Part shown: positions 17,979 to 26,341 of the stretch, in pieces | How the letters are laid out: the number at the start of each line of letters is the position of its first letter | Position numbering within the stretch: the stretch's first letter is position 1 | Origin: Candidatus Nitrohelix vancouverensis | Lineage (GTDB): Bacteria; Nitrospinota; Nitrospinia; Nitrospinales; VA-1 | Assembly: GCA_015698305.1 (NCBI GenBank) | Contig: CP048620.1 | Location: forward strand, 1,886,557 to 1,950,556 | Length of the DNA: 64,000 nt | Direction: 5' to 3' | The notes under the pieces: model-generated | Database searches by the model: none | What the model saw: only the letters and a program-made list of their open reading frames with translations | Told to the model about the DNA's origin: nothing | Position numbers and translations under genes: made by a program

Positions 17979-20372
17979 TTGATCGAAAAAGGCGCTTTGA
18001 AATTTATCCACGGAAAAAATTTCAGGATTTTAAATCTAAAAGGATTTCCTGCGGTTGCGTTTGGCTGTCCTCCTGGCTTGATTAAGGAAGTGAAGCGTCG
18101 CGATCTGGTGTTGCCTTCGCATTATGTGATCCCGATACGAACTTTTGTGAAGGGGCGGAATCAGTTCGATTTTGAGTTCATCATCTATACGTTTTTGTTC
18201 ATGAAGCAGGGGCGCGAGAAAGTTCATATTTATTGTAACGCCGACCAGAAAATTCGATTCAAGATCATACTCAATGAAACCCTGTTCGGCCCCTCATTTG
18301 AAAATTTGTTGCGCGCCCAGTACCGATCCATCGCTGAAAAGTATTTCTCCTCAGAAGAAGATGAAAAACCCTTCAGCGGATTTGTCAGAACGCTTGGGAA
18401 AAGTAAATCCCTTTACAATTTGTACGGAAAATCCCTTTTGGCGCATGAGACAGAAAAAACGCTTCGGGACAAGGTTCGCGAAAAAATACAGGGAATCTTT
18501 GAAAAGAAATTCAAAAACTTTAAAAAGAATCCAGCGCGGATTTTAAACGCGCTCACGGACGATTATCTGGTTTGCGCTCAGCTGAAAAAAGAAATGGATT
18601 TGTTTGCCCTTGCGAATGAGGAAAACCGGGACTCGTTCATAGAAGGGATTGTAGAGTTTCATCTTTTCGACGACGCTTCGGAAGTGAAAGTTGCGAGTTC
18701 TAAAAACAAACGCAATACGTTGACGATTTCTCAAAAGGACCCTTCAGTTTTTGAACTGATATTGAAAAAAGAAGTCGCGCACAAGCTCGACATGACCTAT
18801 CTGGATCGTCCTGAACTGTTCAAACAGGCAACGCCGCCATCGAAACCCTATATGGGCCTTACTTTTATGGGCGTGGGATCGGGCTTCTCAAAAGATCGAC
18901 GCAACAGTTGTCTGGTCGTTTGGAGTGAAGGCAAGGGAATGATGGTGGACGCATTCTCCGGTCTCGATCAGGTGGCCTGGGATTATGGTATCGCCGAGCA
19001 GGACATCGCCTGTTATTTCCTGTCGCACGTGCATTCCGATCATGATGCGGGACTGGTGGAAAAAGTTCTTTCCGGCGCGCGGATTAAAATCGTTTCGACG
19101 CGCATTATTTATGAAAGTTTTTTGAGGAAACTGGAAGCCATCATTTGTTTTCCCAAAGAATTGATCGAAGGTTTTATAGATTTTTTTGAGGTCCAGCCCA
19201 ATAAAGAAATTTTGATGCCGGGTTTTTTGCACACTTACCTGACCTTCGATTATTCCCTGCATTCGATCCCCGCCGGGCGTTTTAAAATCCGTTATGCGAA
19301 ACCCGGTTGCGAAGAGAAAACCCTGAGCCATTCAGGCGACACGAAGTACGACGTGACTTTGATCGAGAACTGGTACCGGAAGGGTAATTTCACTGAAAAG
19401 CGACGCGACCAGATACTTGGATTCGTATGGGATGCAGATTTGATCGTGCATGACGTCGGCGGCGGACTGCTTCATACGGAAGAATCGGCTTTGGATGTCC
19501 AGCCTGAATCGGTTGTAGATAAAATGATTCTGGTGCATCAACATTCGCCGCCCAACGCCGATAATCGCTATCACTATGCAAGCGAGGGTTCCATCTCCAC
19601 GCTGATCCCGTCGAACCCTGAATTTGAAGAGAGCCGTATCGACTGCATCAAGCCGATCACCTTGTTTCGAAATCTGGATGACAGCGAGTTGATGAAGATC
19701 CTGAACAATTCCGAGGTTCAACATTTTGAGACGGCGGAATCCGTTTTTTCGCAAAATGATTTTGGCGAAGATTTTTACGTTATTCTTGAGGGGTTAGCGG
19801 AAATTGTGATTGACGGAGCGCCCTTTGCTATCTATGAGGCTGGAAAATTTTTTGGCGAGCTCGCGATCTCTACGGACAATCCGTACCGTCGGGCCAGCGT
19901 GATCGCAAAGTCCTCGCTGACGGTGCTGAAGATTCCCAAGAAGTTTTATCAGAAGTTCAATTTACCGACCATTCAGGATGGCTTTTACCAAATTCGCAAT
20001 CATTTTACGGATTTTTTGCACCCTAGCCTGATCGCATCATTAGCCTTCGGCAAGGTGGAGCATTGGAGTCGGAAGAAAAAGAATATCCCTCTCAAGGGCG
20101 ATGCAAAATCGCTTTATATCATTGTTTCAGGCGAGGTCAAAATCCAGGAAAAAGCGCAGGGGAAAATCGTTCGTCTGCGGATCGGGGATATGATTGGTAG
20201 TCCGACGGGGCGCGCTAAAAGTTCGTCTCCCGCGAAGGCCTGGGTGGCCAGTGACGACGTATATGTCATCCATTTAAAGCATAAGCAGATGAAAAGACTT
20301 TTTACGCTTTTCCCCTCATTTTATGTTACTGTGTGCCAAAGAATGAAAAAACTGGAGGCCATGCTATCGTAA
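17979..20372 (+). CDS. Metallo-beta-lactamase-fold protein with cyclic-nucleotide-binding domain
   Basis: A 797-residue protein. Residues 1-290 are of unknown fold, rich in Lys and Phe. Residues 295-555 are a metallo-beta-lactamase fold: SHVHSDHDAG near 349 (HxHxDH), SHSGDTKYD near 449 and LVHQHSPP near 516, so all metal ligands are present. Residues 560-685 are a cyclic-nucleotide-binding domain with a phosphate-binding cassette FGELAISTDNPYRRASV. A second, degenerate cassette may follow to the C terminus. This suggests a hydrolase gated by cAMP or cGMP; the substrate is unknown. The start is a TTG after AGGAAGG that overlaps the end of der. The cassette keeps Glu and Arg, which favours real nucleotide binding. 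Confidence 0.82.
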   Translation: MIEKGALKFIHGKNFRILNLKGFPAVAFGCPPGLIKEVKRRDLVLPSHYVIPIRTFVKGRNQFDFEFIIYTFLFMKQGREKVHIYCNADQKIRFKIILNETLFGPSFENLLRAQYRSIAEKYFSSEEDEKPFSGFVRTLGKSKSLYNLYGKSLLAHETEKTLRDKVREKIQGIFEKKFKNFKKNPARILNALTDDYLVCAQLKKEMDLFALANEENRDSFIEGIVEFHLFDDASEVKVASSKNKRNTLTISQKDPSVFELILKKEVAHKLDMTYLDRPELFKQATPPSKPYMGLTFMGVGSGFSKDRRNSCLVVWSEGKGMMVDAFSGLDQVAWDYGIAEQDIACYFLSHVHSDHDAGLVEKVLSGARIKIVSTRIIYESFLRKLEAIICFPKELIEGFIDFFEVQPNKEILMPGFLHTYLTFDYSLHSIPAGRFKIRYAKPGCEEKTLSHSGDTKYDVTLIENWYRKGNFTEKRRDQILGFVWDADLIVHDVGGGLLHTEESALDVQPESVVDKMILVHQHSPPNADNRYHYASEGSISTLIPSNPEFEESRIDCIKPITLFRNLDDSELMKILNNSEVQHFETAESVFSQNDFGEDFYVILEGLAEIVIDGAPFAIYEAGKFFGELAISTDNPYRRASVIAKSSLTVLKIPKKFYQKFNLPTIQDGFYQIRNHFTDFLHPSLIASLAFGKVEHWSRKKKNIPLKGDAKSLYIIVSGEVKIQEKAQGKIVRLRIGDMIGSPTGRAKSSSPAKAWVASDDVYVIHLKHKQMKRLFTLFPSFYVTVCQRMKKLEAMLS

Positions 20373-20482
20373 CTTTTTGATCCCGACATTATATTAATTT
20401 GGCGTATCTTGAAATCCGCGCTTGCCAAGCAATGATGCGGATTCTTCACCGACGGAATGACAGAATCTTCAGCGGGGGGGAT

Positions 20483-22564
20483 ATGAAACAATATAAACTT
20501 CAGGATATAAGGAATGTGGGCGTCATCGGTCACGGCGCTGCAGGCAAAACGTCAGTTGCAGAAGCGATTCTATTTAATTCCGGCGTGTCTGACCGCTTGG
20601 GAAAGGTTGGAGACGCGACGTCCGTCATGGATTACGACCCGGATGAAATCAAGCGAGGGCATTCTGTCAATGCCTCGGTCGCATGTTACGAGTGGAAAAA
20701 CAAAAAAGTCAATCTGGTCGACACGCCCGGCAACAATAATTTTATCGCAGACACGCCAGCCTGTCTGCGTGTGGTTGATGGGGCGGTCGTAGTGATTTCC
20801 GCCGATGAGGGCGTTCAGTTTTTTACGGAAAAGACATGGCGCTGGGCCGACGACCAGGCTCTCAGGAAAATAGTTTTTATCAACAAGGTAGACCACGAAC
20901 GAAGCAACATCCCCGCAATTCTCGAATCCCTCAAGAAAACTTTTCAAGTATCTCCCGCGTTACTCTTTGCTCCGGTGGGCGTCGGAGACACGTTTTCCGG
21001 CGTTGCGGATATCGTTCAGAAAAAATTCTATGCGTGCCAATCTCCCGATGAAGCGCTCGATTGGCCTGAGTCAGCGTCTGACGAACTGGAAATGATTCGC
21101 GCCGAGTTGATAGAAGCGATCGCTGAAGCGGACGATGAATTGCTGGAGCATTATCTTGAGAAAGGCGAACTGTCCGACGAGGAAGCCTTTGAAGGACTTA
21201 AAAACGGAATTGCAAACGGAACGGTGACGCCGGTGATCTGCGGTCTTGCGACTCAGAATATCGGCGTCAAAATTTTAATGAACGCGATCAACGACTATCT
21301 GCCATCACCGGATCAACGAGAGGCGGCGTCTGGCCTCAAGCCGGGGGGCGACACGGAGACCTCTCGCATGGCAGATCCCAGCGCTCCGGCCTCTGCCCTG
21401 GTGTTTAAAACCATCGCCGACCCCTATGCGGGCAAACTCACTTTGTTTCGCGTTTTTTCAGGCGTGGTGAAAGCGGACGCGGCAATTTTCAATGCAACGC
21501 AAGGGACCCAGGAGCGTATCGGTCAGTTATTTATCATGCAGGGCAAACAGCAGATTTCGGCGCCCGAGATTTCAACGGGAGATATCGGCGCGGTCGCAAA
21601 ATTGAAGGTCACGACCACCGGGGATACTTTATGCGACGCCAACGACCCGATTGTTTTTCCTCCGATTGATTTTCCCTCCACGGTTTTTACGAGAGCCTTG
21701 ATTCCCAAAACGCGAGGCGATGAAGAGAAAATCAGCGTCGCCTTGAAGCGTTTGACGGAAGAGGACCCGACCCTGCAGGTTGAGCGCAACGCGCAAACGC
21801 ACGAGTTGCTCGTTTCGGGAATGGGGCAGGTGCATCTGGATGTTTCGCTGGAAAAAATGCACCGACGCTTTGGCGTGGATGTGGAGGTGAAGGCGCCCAA
21901 GGTGCCCTACAGGGAGACCATTCGCGGGACGACCAAGGTGCAGGGGAAGTATAAAAAACAGACAGGCGGGCGCGGACAGTTCGGCGACACCTGGATTGAG
22001 ATATCACCCTTGCCCAAAGGCGGCGGTTTTGAATTTGAAAACAGGATTGTGGGCGGCGCCATTCCCAAGCAGTATATTCCCGCCGTGGAAAAAGGGATTT
22101 ATGAGGCGATGGAAGAGGGCGCTTTGGCGCACTGCCCGATGGTCGATATAAAAATTGCATTGTACGACGGCTCGTTTCACAATGTCGACTCTTCGGAGAT
22201 GGCGTTTAAAATTGCCGGTTCGCTGGGATTCAAAAAGGGGGTTCTGGAATGCAAGCCGATCCTGCTGGAGCCGGTCATGAAGATGGAGATCATCATTCCC
22301 AGCGAATATGTGGGCGACGTCATGGGAGATTTGAATGCGAAGCGCGGTAAAATTCTGGGCATCGATTCGAGTGGAGACAATCAAACCATCCGCGCCCATA
22401 TCCCGATGGCGGAAGTATTGGACTATGCCGCAGATTTGCGATCCATGACAAGCGGACGCGGCGTTTTCATGGTGGAATTTGACCATTACGACGATGTGCC
22501 AGAGCATCTGTCTGCCAAGGTCATCGCCGAAGCAAGGGCGCAGAATGAGAAGGAACACAGTTGA
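20483..22564 (+). CDS. EF-G-like translational GTPase
   Basis: A 693-residue protein with the five-domain plan of elongation factor G. The P-loop is GHGAAGKTSVAEAIL instead of the GHIDAGKTT of canonical EF-G, and the switch II is DTPGNNNF rather than DTPGHVDF, with NKVDHER. Later are domain II, RGDEEKISVALKRLTEEDPT and the domain IV motif GRGQFGDTWIEI. These differences place it in the divergent EF-G-like (FusA2 type) group rather than the main factor, whose gene normally lies in the str operon. The ATG at 20483 follows a G-rich tract; a longer upstream frame (from 20399) shows no family similarity. Confidence 0.88.
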   Translation: MKQYKLQDIRNVGVIGHGAAGKTSVAEAILFNSGVSDRLGKVGDATSVMDYDPDEIKRGHSVNASVACYEWKNKKVNLVDTPGNNNFIADTPACLRVVDGAVVVISADEGVQFFTEKTWRWADDQALRKIVFINKVDHERSNIPAILESLKKTFQVSPALLFAPVGVGDTFSGVADIVQKKFYACQSPDEALDWPESASDELEMIRAELIEAIAEADDELLEHYLEKGELSDEEAFEGLKNGIANGTVTPVICGLATQNIGVKILMNAINDYLPSPDQREAASGLKPGGDTETSRMADPSAPASALVFKTIADPYAGKLTLFRVFSGVVKADAAIFNATQGTQERIGQLFIMQGKQQISAPEISTGDIGAVAKLKVTTTGDTLCDANDPIVFPPIDFPSTVFTRALIPKTRGDEEKISVALKRLTEEDPTLQVERNAQTHELLVSGMGQVHLDVSLEKMHRRFGVDVEVKAPKVPYRETIRGTTKVQGKYKKQTGGRGQFGDTWIEISPLPKGGGFEFENRIVGGAIPKQYIPAVEKGIYEAMEEGALAHCPMVDIKIALYDGSFHNVDSSEMAFKIAGSLGFKKGVLECKPILLEPVMKMEIIIPSEYVGDVMGDLNAKRGKILGIDSSGDNQTIRAHIPMAEVLDYAADLRSMTSGRGVFMVEFDHYDDVPEHLSAKVIAEARAQNEKEHS

Positions 22565-22607
22565 ATCGTTCTCAAAAGCATTTACCCATTCAGAGGGTGT
22601 TGTAACA

Positions 22608-22934
22608 TTGGATAAGAAACTATCAAATAATACGATCATTAAATCAGATCTTGTTGATCGCGTGTACGAAAAGGTCGGTTTCACCCGGCGAGAGGCGGTG
22701 GAAGCCGTTGAAATTCTTTTCAATGAGATCAAACTGGGGCTGGCGCGCGGCGAGAATGTGCGCATTGCGAATTTTGCCAGTTTCTATTTGCGGGAGAAAA
22801 AACCTCGGAACGCCAGAAACCCTAAAACCGGTCAACCGATTCGCATCAAACCCGGCAAATCCCTTTCTTTTAAACCCAGCAAACAATTGCTGATATCAGC
22901 CAATCAATCGAAACATGACAAACCCGATTCCTGA
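22608..22934 (+). CDS. ihfA: Integration host factor alpha-like DNA-bending protein
   Basis: A 108-residue HU/IHF-family protein: [38 protein letters not shown], the core [17 protein letters not shown], and the intercalating-arm segment [19 protein letters not shown], where Pro at the arm tip kinks DNA. I chose the TTG at 22608, 10 bases after GAGGG; there is no ATG nearby, and frames further upstream lie within the EF-G-like gene. The C terminus overlaps the next gene by 20 bases. The ihfA-then-merR order is common in bacteria and supports the alpha assignment. Confidence 0.85.
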   Translation: MDKKLSNNTIIKSDLVDRVYEKVGFTRREAVEAVEILFNEIKLGLARGENVRIANFASFYLREKKPRNARNPKTGQPIRIKPGKSLSFKPSKQLLISANQSKHDKPDS

Positions 22935-23277
22935 TAAATTATTTTATAAAATTGGAGAAGTCGCCGAATATCTCGGCGTGGAACAACATGTCCTGCGTTA
23001 CTGGGAGGAAGAATTCCAGGTGCTCAAACCGACCAAGAACAAATCGGGCCAGCGACTGTATCAGCGCAAGGATTTGGAAATGGTCTCCGAGATTAAAAGG
23101 CTCTTGTATGATGAGAAGTACACGATCATCGGCGCTAAAAAGAAAATGAAAGCGGCGCGGAAGACGGCGGTGCAACTGGATTTTGCCTTCGATCGTGAAA
23201 AATTTGAAGAGTGGCGGGCTGATATGACAAGCGAAATCAAAAACCTGATAGAAACGATTGATTCAAGTAGCGTTTGA
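22915..23277 (+). CDS. MerR-family transcriptional regulator
   Basis: A 120-residue protein with an N-terminal winged helix: [21 protein letters not shown], then [20 protein letters not shown], as in MerR proteins. The C-terminal helix (about 85-120) is short, with no cysteine sensor motif, so it is a ligand-less or unknown-ligand member of the group found beside ihfA. Its start overlaps the ihfA end by 20 bases, indicating translational coupling. A strong terminator follows. Confidence 0.88.
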   Translation: MTNPIPDKLFYKIGEVAEYLGVEQHVLRYWEEEFQVLKPTKNKSGQRLYQRKDLEMVSEIKRLLYDEKYTIIGAKKKMKAARKTAVQLDFAFDREKFEEWRADMTSEIKNLIETIDSSSV

Positions 23278-23297
23278 CTTCGAACTGAGCGGAAATA

Positions 23298-23340
23298 AAA
23301 AAGCCTCCCAATCATAAGATCGGGAGGCTTTTCAATTTTT
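23298..23340. terminator. Strong two-way terminator between merR and the peroxiredoxin gene
   Basis: AAAAAGCCTCCC (ending 23309) pairs with GGGAGGCTTTT (23322-23332), with an inner 3-bp continuation across one mismatch. A-tract on one side and T-rich tail on the other allow it to act on both strands, as expected between convergent genes. Confidence 0.85.
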
Positions 23341-23350
23341 GAGTCGCAAA

Positions 23351-23824
23351 TTATGCAAATGCTTTTTTAGCGACGTCCACGAGGCTGTTGAGCGGTCGAC
23401 AGCCCAGCAGTTCTGCATCTTCGCGCGCTACCTGCTCGCCCGCCGCATTGACTGCGATGGTGGAGCGGTTCAAATAACGGCTCTTCACGCCATCGAGTCC
23501 CAATGAATTCGATTTTGCAAATTCCATGTTTACATCCTGAAGCAGAGTGGGCAGACCTTTGCCCGCATTGGTCAGAATGTCGGTTCCAACGACAACGATA
23601 ACTTCGTCGGCGCCGGCCGCTTTGAACTGATCCAGGTTGTCTTTAACCATATCCAGTTCTTTATTACAAAAACCACCCGCGCCAGGCAGGGTCACGATGA
23701 GTCTTTTACCTTGAAAATCGTCGATAGATTTTTCTTGTTCCAGGGGAACGCTTGCCGCTTTTTCGACGCTCCAGTCGGGGTTTAACCGAATCATTTTAAC
23801 GTCGCTCCCGGGGAGTTTAGCCAT
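23351..23824 (-). CDS. Peroxiredoxin-like (redoxin) protein with a non-standard active site
   Basis: A 157-residue protein of the Prx5/AhpE-like size. The typical block is seen as RLIVTLPGAGGFCNKELDMV, then FKAAGADEVIVVVGTD, and a C-terminal NRSTIAVNAAGEQVARED. The peroxidatic Cys lies in GGFC (residue about 53), but canonical Prx5 has PGAFTPTC: here the loop is one residue shorter and lacks the Thr/Ser that positions peroxide. A second Cys occurs near the C terminus (LLGCRPLN). Activity is therefore uncertain. It starts after a GGAAG ribosome site and is divergent from the metalloprotease gene. Confidence 0.7.
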   Translation of the reverse strand: MAKLPGSDVKMIRLNPDWSVEKAASVPLEQEKSIDDFQGKRLIVTLPGAGGFCNKELDMVKDNLDQFKAAGADEVIVVVGTDILTNAGKGLPTLLQDVNMEFAKSNSLGLDGVKSRYLNRSTIAVNAAGEQVAREDAELLGCRPLNSLVDVAKKAFA

Positions 23825-24029
23825 GTTTGCTTCCTTTCATCATAAAAAAACGGATTGGGTTGATGTTCAAACAAATTAGATGAGATTCTAATAAAAAAGG
23901 TGCAGGGAATATACAATTATCTTATTCTCCAAGAGAGTTTTTGCGATTGAGCGGAGTCTCTAATTTTTCCATTTTTATAATGAATCTGGTAATCTAATAT
24001 CAAATGAAACCGAATTTTTGAGGCGCCCA

Positions 24030-25622
24030 ATGACTCGACATTTACTGGTTGCGGCTGTTTTTACCATTGTCCATTTGTTTGCAATTTCTGCGACCGCAGA
24101 GGAAGGCAAACGAAAGTTTTATGAGTACAAGGGAAATTACCGTGAGGAAATCAATAACTTAAAAAAAGATTTCGAGACGGATTTTGGTTATCAGCTTCAC
24201 GATGGGGAACGAGGCTGGACGCCGGATGAAATCAGGAAAATGCGAACGGCAATGGATGGACTGCCCGGCTCGTTTTTTCATATGAAGGGTTTTGCCGGAT
24301 TCGTGAGGATGGAGCGGCTTTCAATCGAAGGCATGCCGCAAGGGGGGGAAGACATTCCTGCCGCAACATTTCCTACATTCATCACGATCTTTGACGGGGA
24401 AGGTCAGGAGTATCGCATTGACGTTGCGGACGATGAACCTCGGGTCGAAGTTTACAATCCCTTATTCTATGAGAGCAATGAAGATTTTCTGAATATCGTA
24501 CAGCATGAATTGGGCCATGCCTTCGATATCACGCACGGGTTTTTGTCGGCATCCCCTGAATGGATCGCAATCTCTCAATTCACGATTTTGAATTTGCCCC
24601 CGCTTGATGCGCGACCCCAGGGCAGTTTTCTATTCACTTTCCTGGACGACCCTGGAGTGAACAGTTACGCGCCGGTTTCCGTGCGTCATTTGCCGACCTA
24701 TTCCCGTACCAATATTCAGGAAGATTTTGCAAATTCCGTGGCGGCGTATATTCATTACCCTTATTTTAAGATCACGCATCCCGAGCGTTATCAGTTCATG
24801 AAAGAAAAACTGTTTGAAGGTAAAGAGTATTTTCCAACGTCTTCAACAAACTCCAGTAGCAAGGAAGTTTTTTCTAAAGATTTCAAACAGGCGCTGGATT
24901 CGGGCGATTCGAAACAAGCGAAAAAAATTGTCATAGAGGCGAGTCGAACCTATTCGCCTGAGGTCGATGAGGCCTTGACGCTGTTATTGAAACAGAGCGC
25001 AGAAACTTCCAAAGGCGAAGAGGCGGATGTGCAGGCGGCGCAGATGTCCTGCTTTCTGGGGCACCCTGAAGCGCTTAAGATTCGCGAACGCCTGTTGACG
25101 GAAAAACGCGTGGCTGAAAAGCCGGTGTTTGAGGAGGTGCGTTGTCGTCAGATGAGCCGGCGGAATTTTGAGGAAAATTTGATGAAATGGGCGCCCGCAG
25201 GACTCTTCTTTTACCGGAACGAAGGAGCGGATATGCTCAAATTGATGGATCCGGTTATTCTGACCGCCCACGCAAGAAATTTTTCATCGACCTATATGTG
25301 GAAAATGTATGTGGAGGGGCAGAAGAAAGCCTTTGCCGAGGGTAGCTTTGTCATGCCTGGCGGCGGTTCCGGTTCGGTGGAGATTGATTTGCAAAAAACG
25401 GCGTTGAACCCCTTTCAATGGCCGAAAGACGAATTGGTGATTCTGGGACTCATTGCCAAACGGGTCAACCGCGACAATCTGTTTATCTTGAATTCAGAGG
25501 CCGCAAGCATCCGCTTCAAGCCCTTGGACTGGTTTCAGTATGTGGGCCCGAAGCAACCCAAAATCCGCGTGCGTTTTCCCTTACGCTTGTCTCATCTGGA
25601 TGGGTCGCCCTCAGCCCAGTGA
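24030..25622 (+). CDS. Secreted zinc metalloprotease, lethal-factor-like
   Basis: A 530-residue protein. The N-terminal signal peptide (RHLLVAAVFTIVHLFAISATA) indicates export. Residues 100-250 form a metalloprotease core: QHELGHAFD at about 159 (HExxH), and EDFANSVAAYIHYP at about 229, where a Glu would be the third zinc ligand. This resembles the anthrax lethal-factor/Pro-Pro endopeptidase group (ATLF-like) by motif arrangement. The remaining half has no recognised domain. I prefer the ATG at 24030 over the TTG at 24018. Its 3' end overlaps the convergent DUF1566 gene by 12 bases, so the genes have no shared terminator. Confidence 0.72.
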   Translation: MTRHLLVAAVFTIVHLFAISATAEEGKRKFYEYKGNYREEINNLKKDFETDFGYQLHDGERGWTPDEIRKMRTAMDGLPGSFFHMKGFAGFVRMERLSIEGMPQGGEDIPAATFPTFITIFDGEGQEYRIDVADDEPRVEVYNPLFYESNEDFLNIVQHELGHAFDITHGFLSASPEWIAISQFTILNLPPLDARPQGSFLFTFLDDPGVNSYAPVSVRHLPTYSRTNIQEDFANSVAAYIHYPYFKITHPERYQFMKEKLFEGKEYFPTSSTNSSSKEVFSKDFKQALDSGDSKQAKKIVIEASRTYSPEVDEALTLLLKQSAETSKGEEADVQAAQMSCFLGHPEALKIRERLLTEKRVAEKPVFEEVRCRQMSRRNFEENLMKWAPAGLFFYRNEGADMLKLMDPVILTAHARNFSSTYMWKMYVEGQKKAFAEGSFVMPGGGSGSVEIDLQKTALNPFQWPKDELVILGLIAKRVNRDNLFILNSEAASIRFKPLDWFQYVGPKQPKIRVRFPLRLSHLDGSPSAQ

Positions 25623-26033
25623 GCGCACCATGCGAACCGCCATATTGAAGTTCGCGTATTTGGAGGGCCAGACTTTCTGCCCGTCTTCATATTGAACGAT
25701 GAGCGCGGCGGAGCCTTTTTCATCCAGACACCAGGTCGTGCCTGCACAGAGAGGTTCGAAAATGGGGTCGAGGTAAATTTCATCCCCGTATTTATCGGTA
25801 TTTTTTTTACCCAGGTCGAACAATCCCCAAGCCTCCGCTTCGTTTGGGTAGCGCCAGTCGTCGTAGCCGCCAAAGCGTTCGAGGTTTGAAATTTCAACAT
25901 AATCCTGACAACGGAACCAGTTCATCCATTTCTTGGTGTCCTGAAATGAATCGGTTTTTTTCCACATGACATTGGACTTGAGGTCGGTGATGGTGCCGTT
26001 GCCATTATCTATCAATTGTTTTTCGTCTGACAT
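25611..26033 (-). CDS. DUF1566 domain protein
   Basis: A 140-residue protein. It starts with the characteristic DNGNGTITDLKSNVMWKK, followed by a Trp/Tyr-rich sequence with FGGYDDWRYPNEAEAWGLFD and, near the end, YANFNMAVRMVRS, all typical of DUF1566 (Lcl C-terminal) domains, which adopt a C-type-lectin-like fold. Here the domain is alone and has no signal peptide. Function is unknown. It is the last gene of the minus-strand group headed by mutS and overlaps the convergent metalloprotease gene by 12 bases. Confidence 0.8.
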   Translation of the reverse strand: MSDEKQLIDNGNGTITDLKSNVMWKKTDSFQDTKKWMNWFRCQDYVEISNLERFGGYDDWRYPNEAEAWGLFDLGKKNTDKYGDEIYLDPIFEPLCAGTTWCLDEKGSAALIVQYEDGQKVWPSKYANFNMAVRMVRSLG

Positions 26034-26060
26034 TCTGTTCCTTTTGGGTGCGCTACTATG

Positions 26061-26297
26061 TTACCAGCCCTGTCCTTTAACGCCGTAGGAGCGGCTTCCA
26101 GAAGGGCCGGAATTGAGATAGTCTTCAAGCGAATCTTTGGCCTTGTCCGGGGCTTCGGCAGGAGCGGCGGATTTTGAAATGGATTCTTCAATCAGTCCCT
26201 CAACGTAAGCTTGTAGCGCGGCTTCGTCGTCTTTGAAACGTTGTCGCAGGAGACGGCTGATTTCTGGATTCAGGTGCAATTTGATGGCTTCGCTCAT
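26061..26297 (-). CDS. Small hypothetical protein with a Gly-rich C-terminal motif
   Basis: A 78-residue protein. Residues 1-45 are predicted helical and charged (LNPEISRLLRQRFKDDEAAL). A Lys/Ala/Pro linker leads to the tail GSRSYGVKGQGW. I do not recognise it. It lies between the kinase gene (44 bases away) and the DUF1566 gene (27 bases) on the same strand, so it is probably expressed with them. The conserved-looking tail could be a peptide signal or binding motif. Confidence 0.6.
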   Translation of the reverse strand: MSEAIKLHLNPEISRLLRQRFKDDEAALQAYVEGLIEESISKSAAPAEAPDKAKDSLEDYLNSGPSGSRSYGVKGQGW

Positions 26298-26341
26298 GGA
26301 TTTATTCTATAACAATTTTTTCCCGAATCAAAGGGCGGCAA

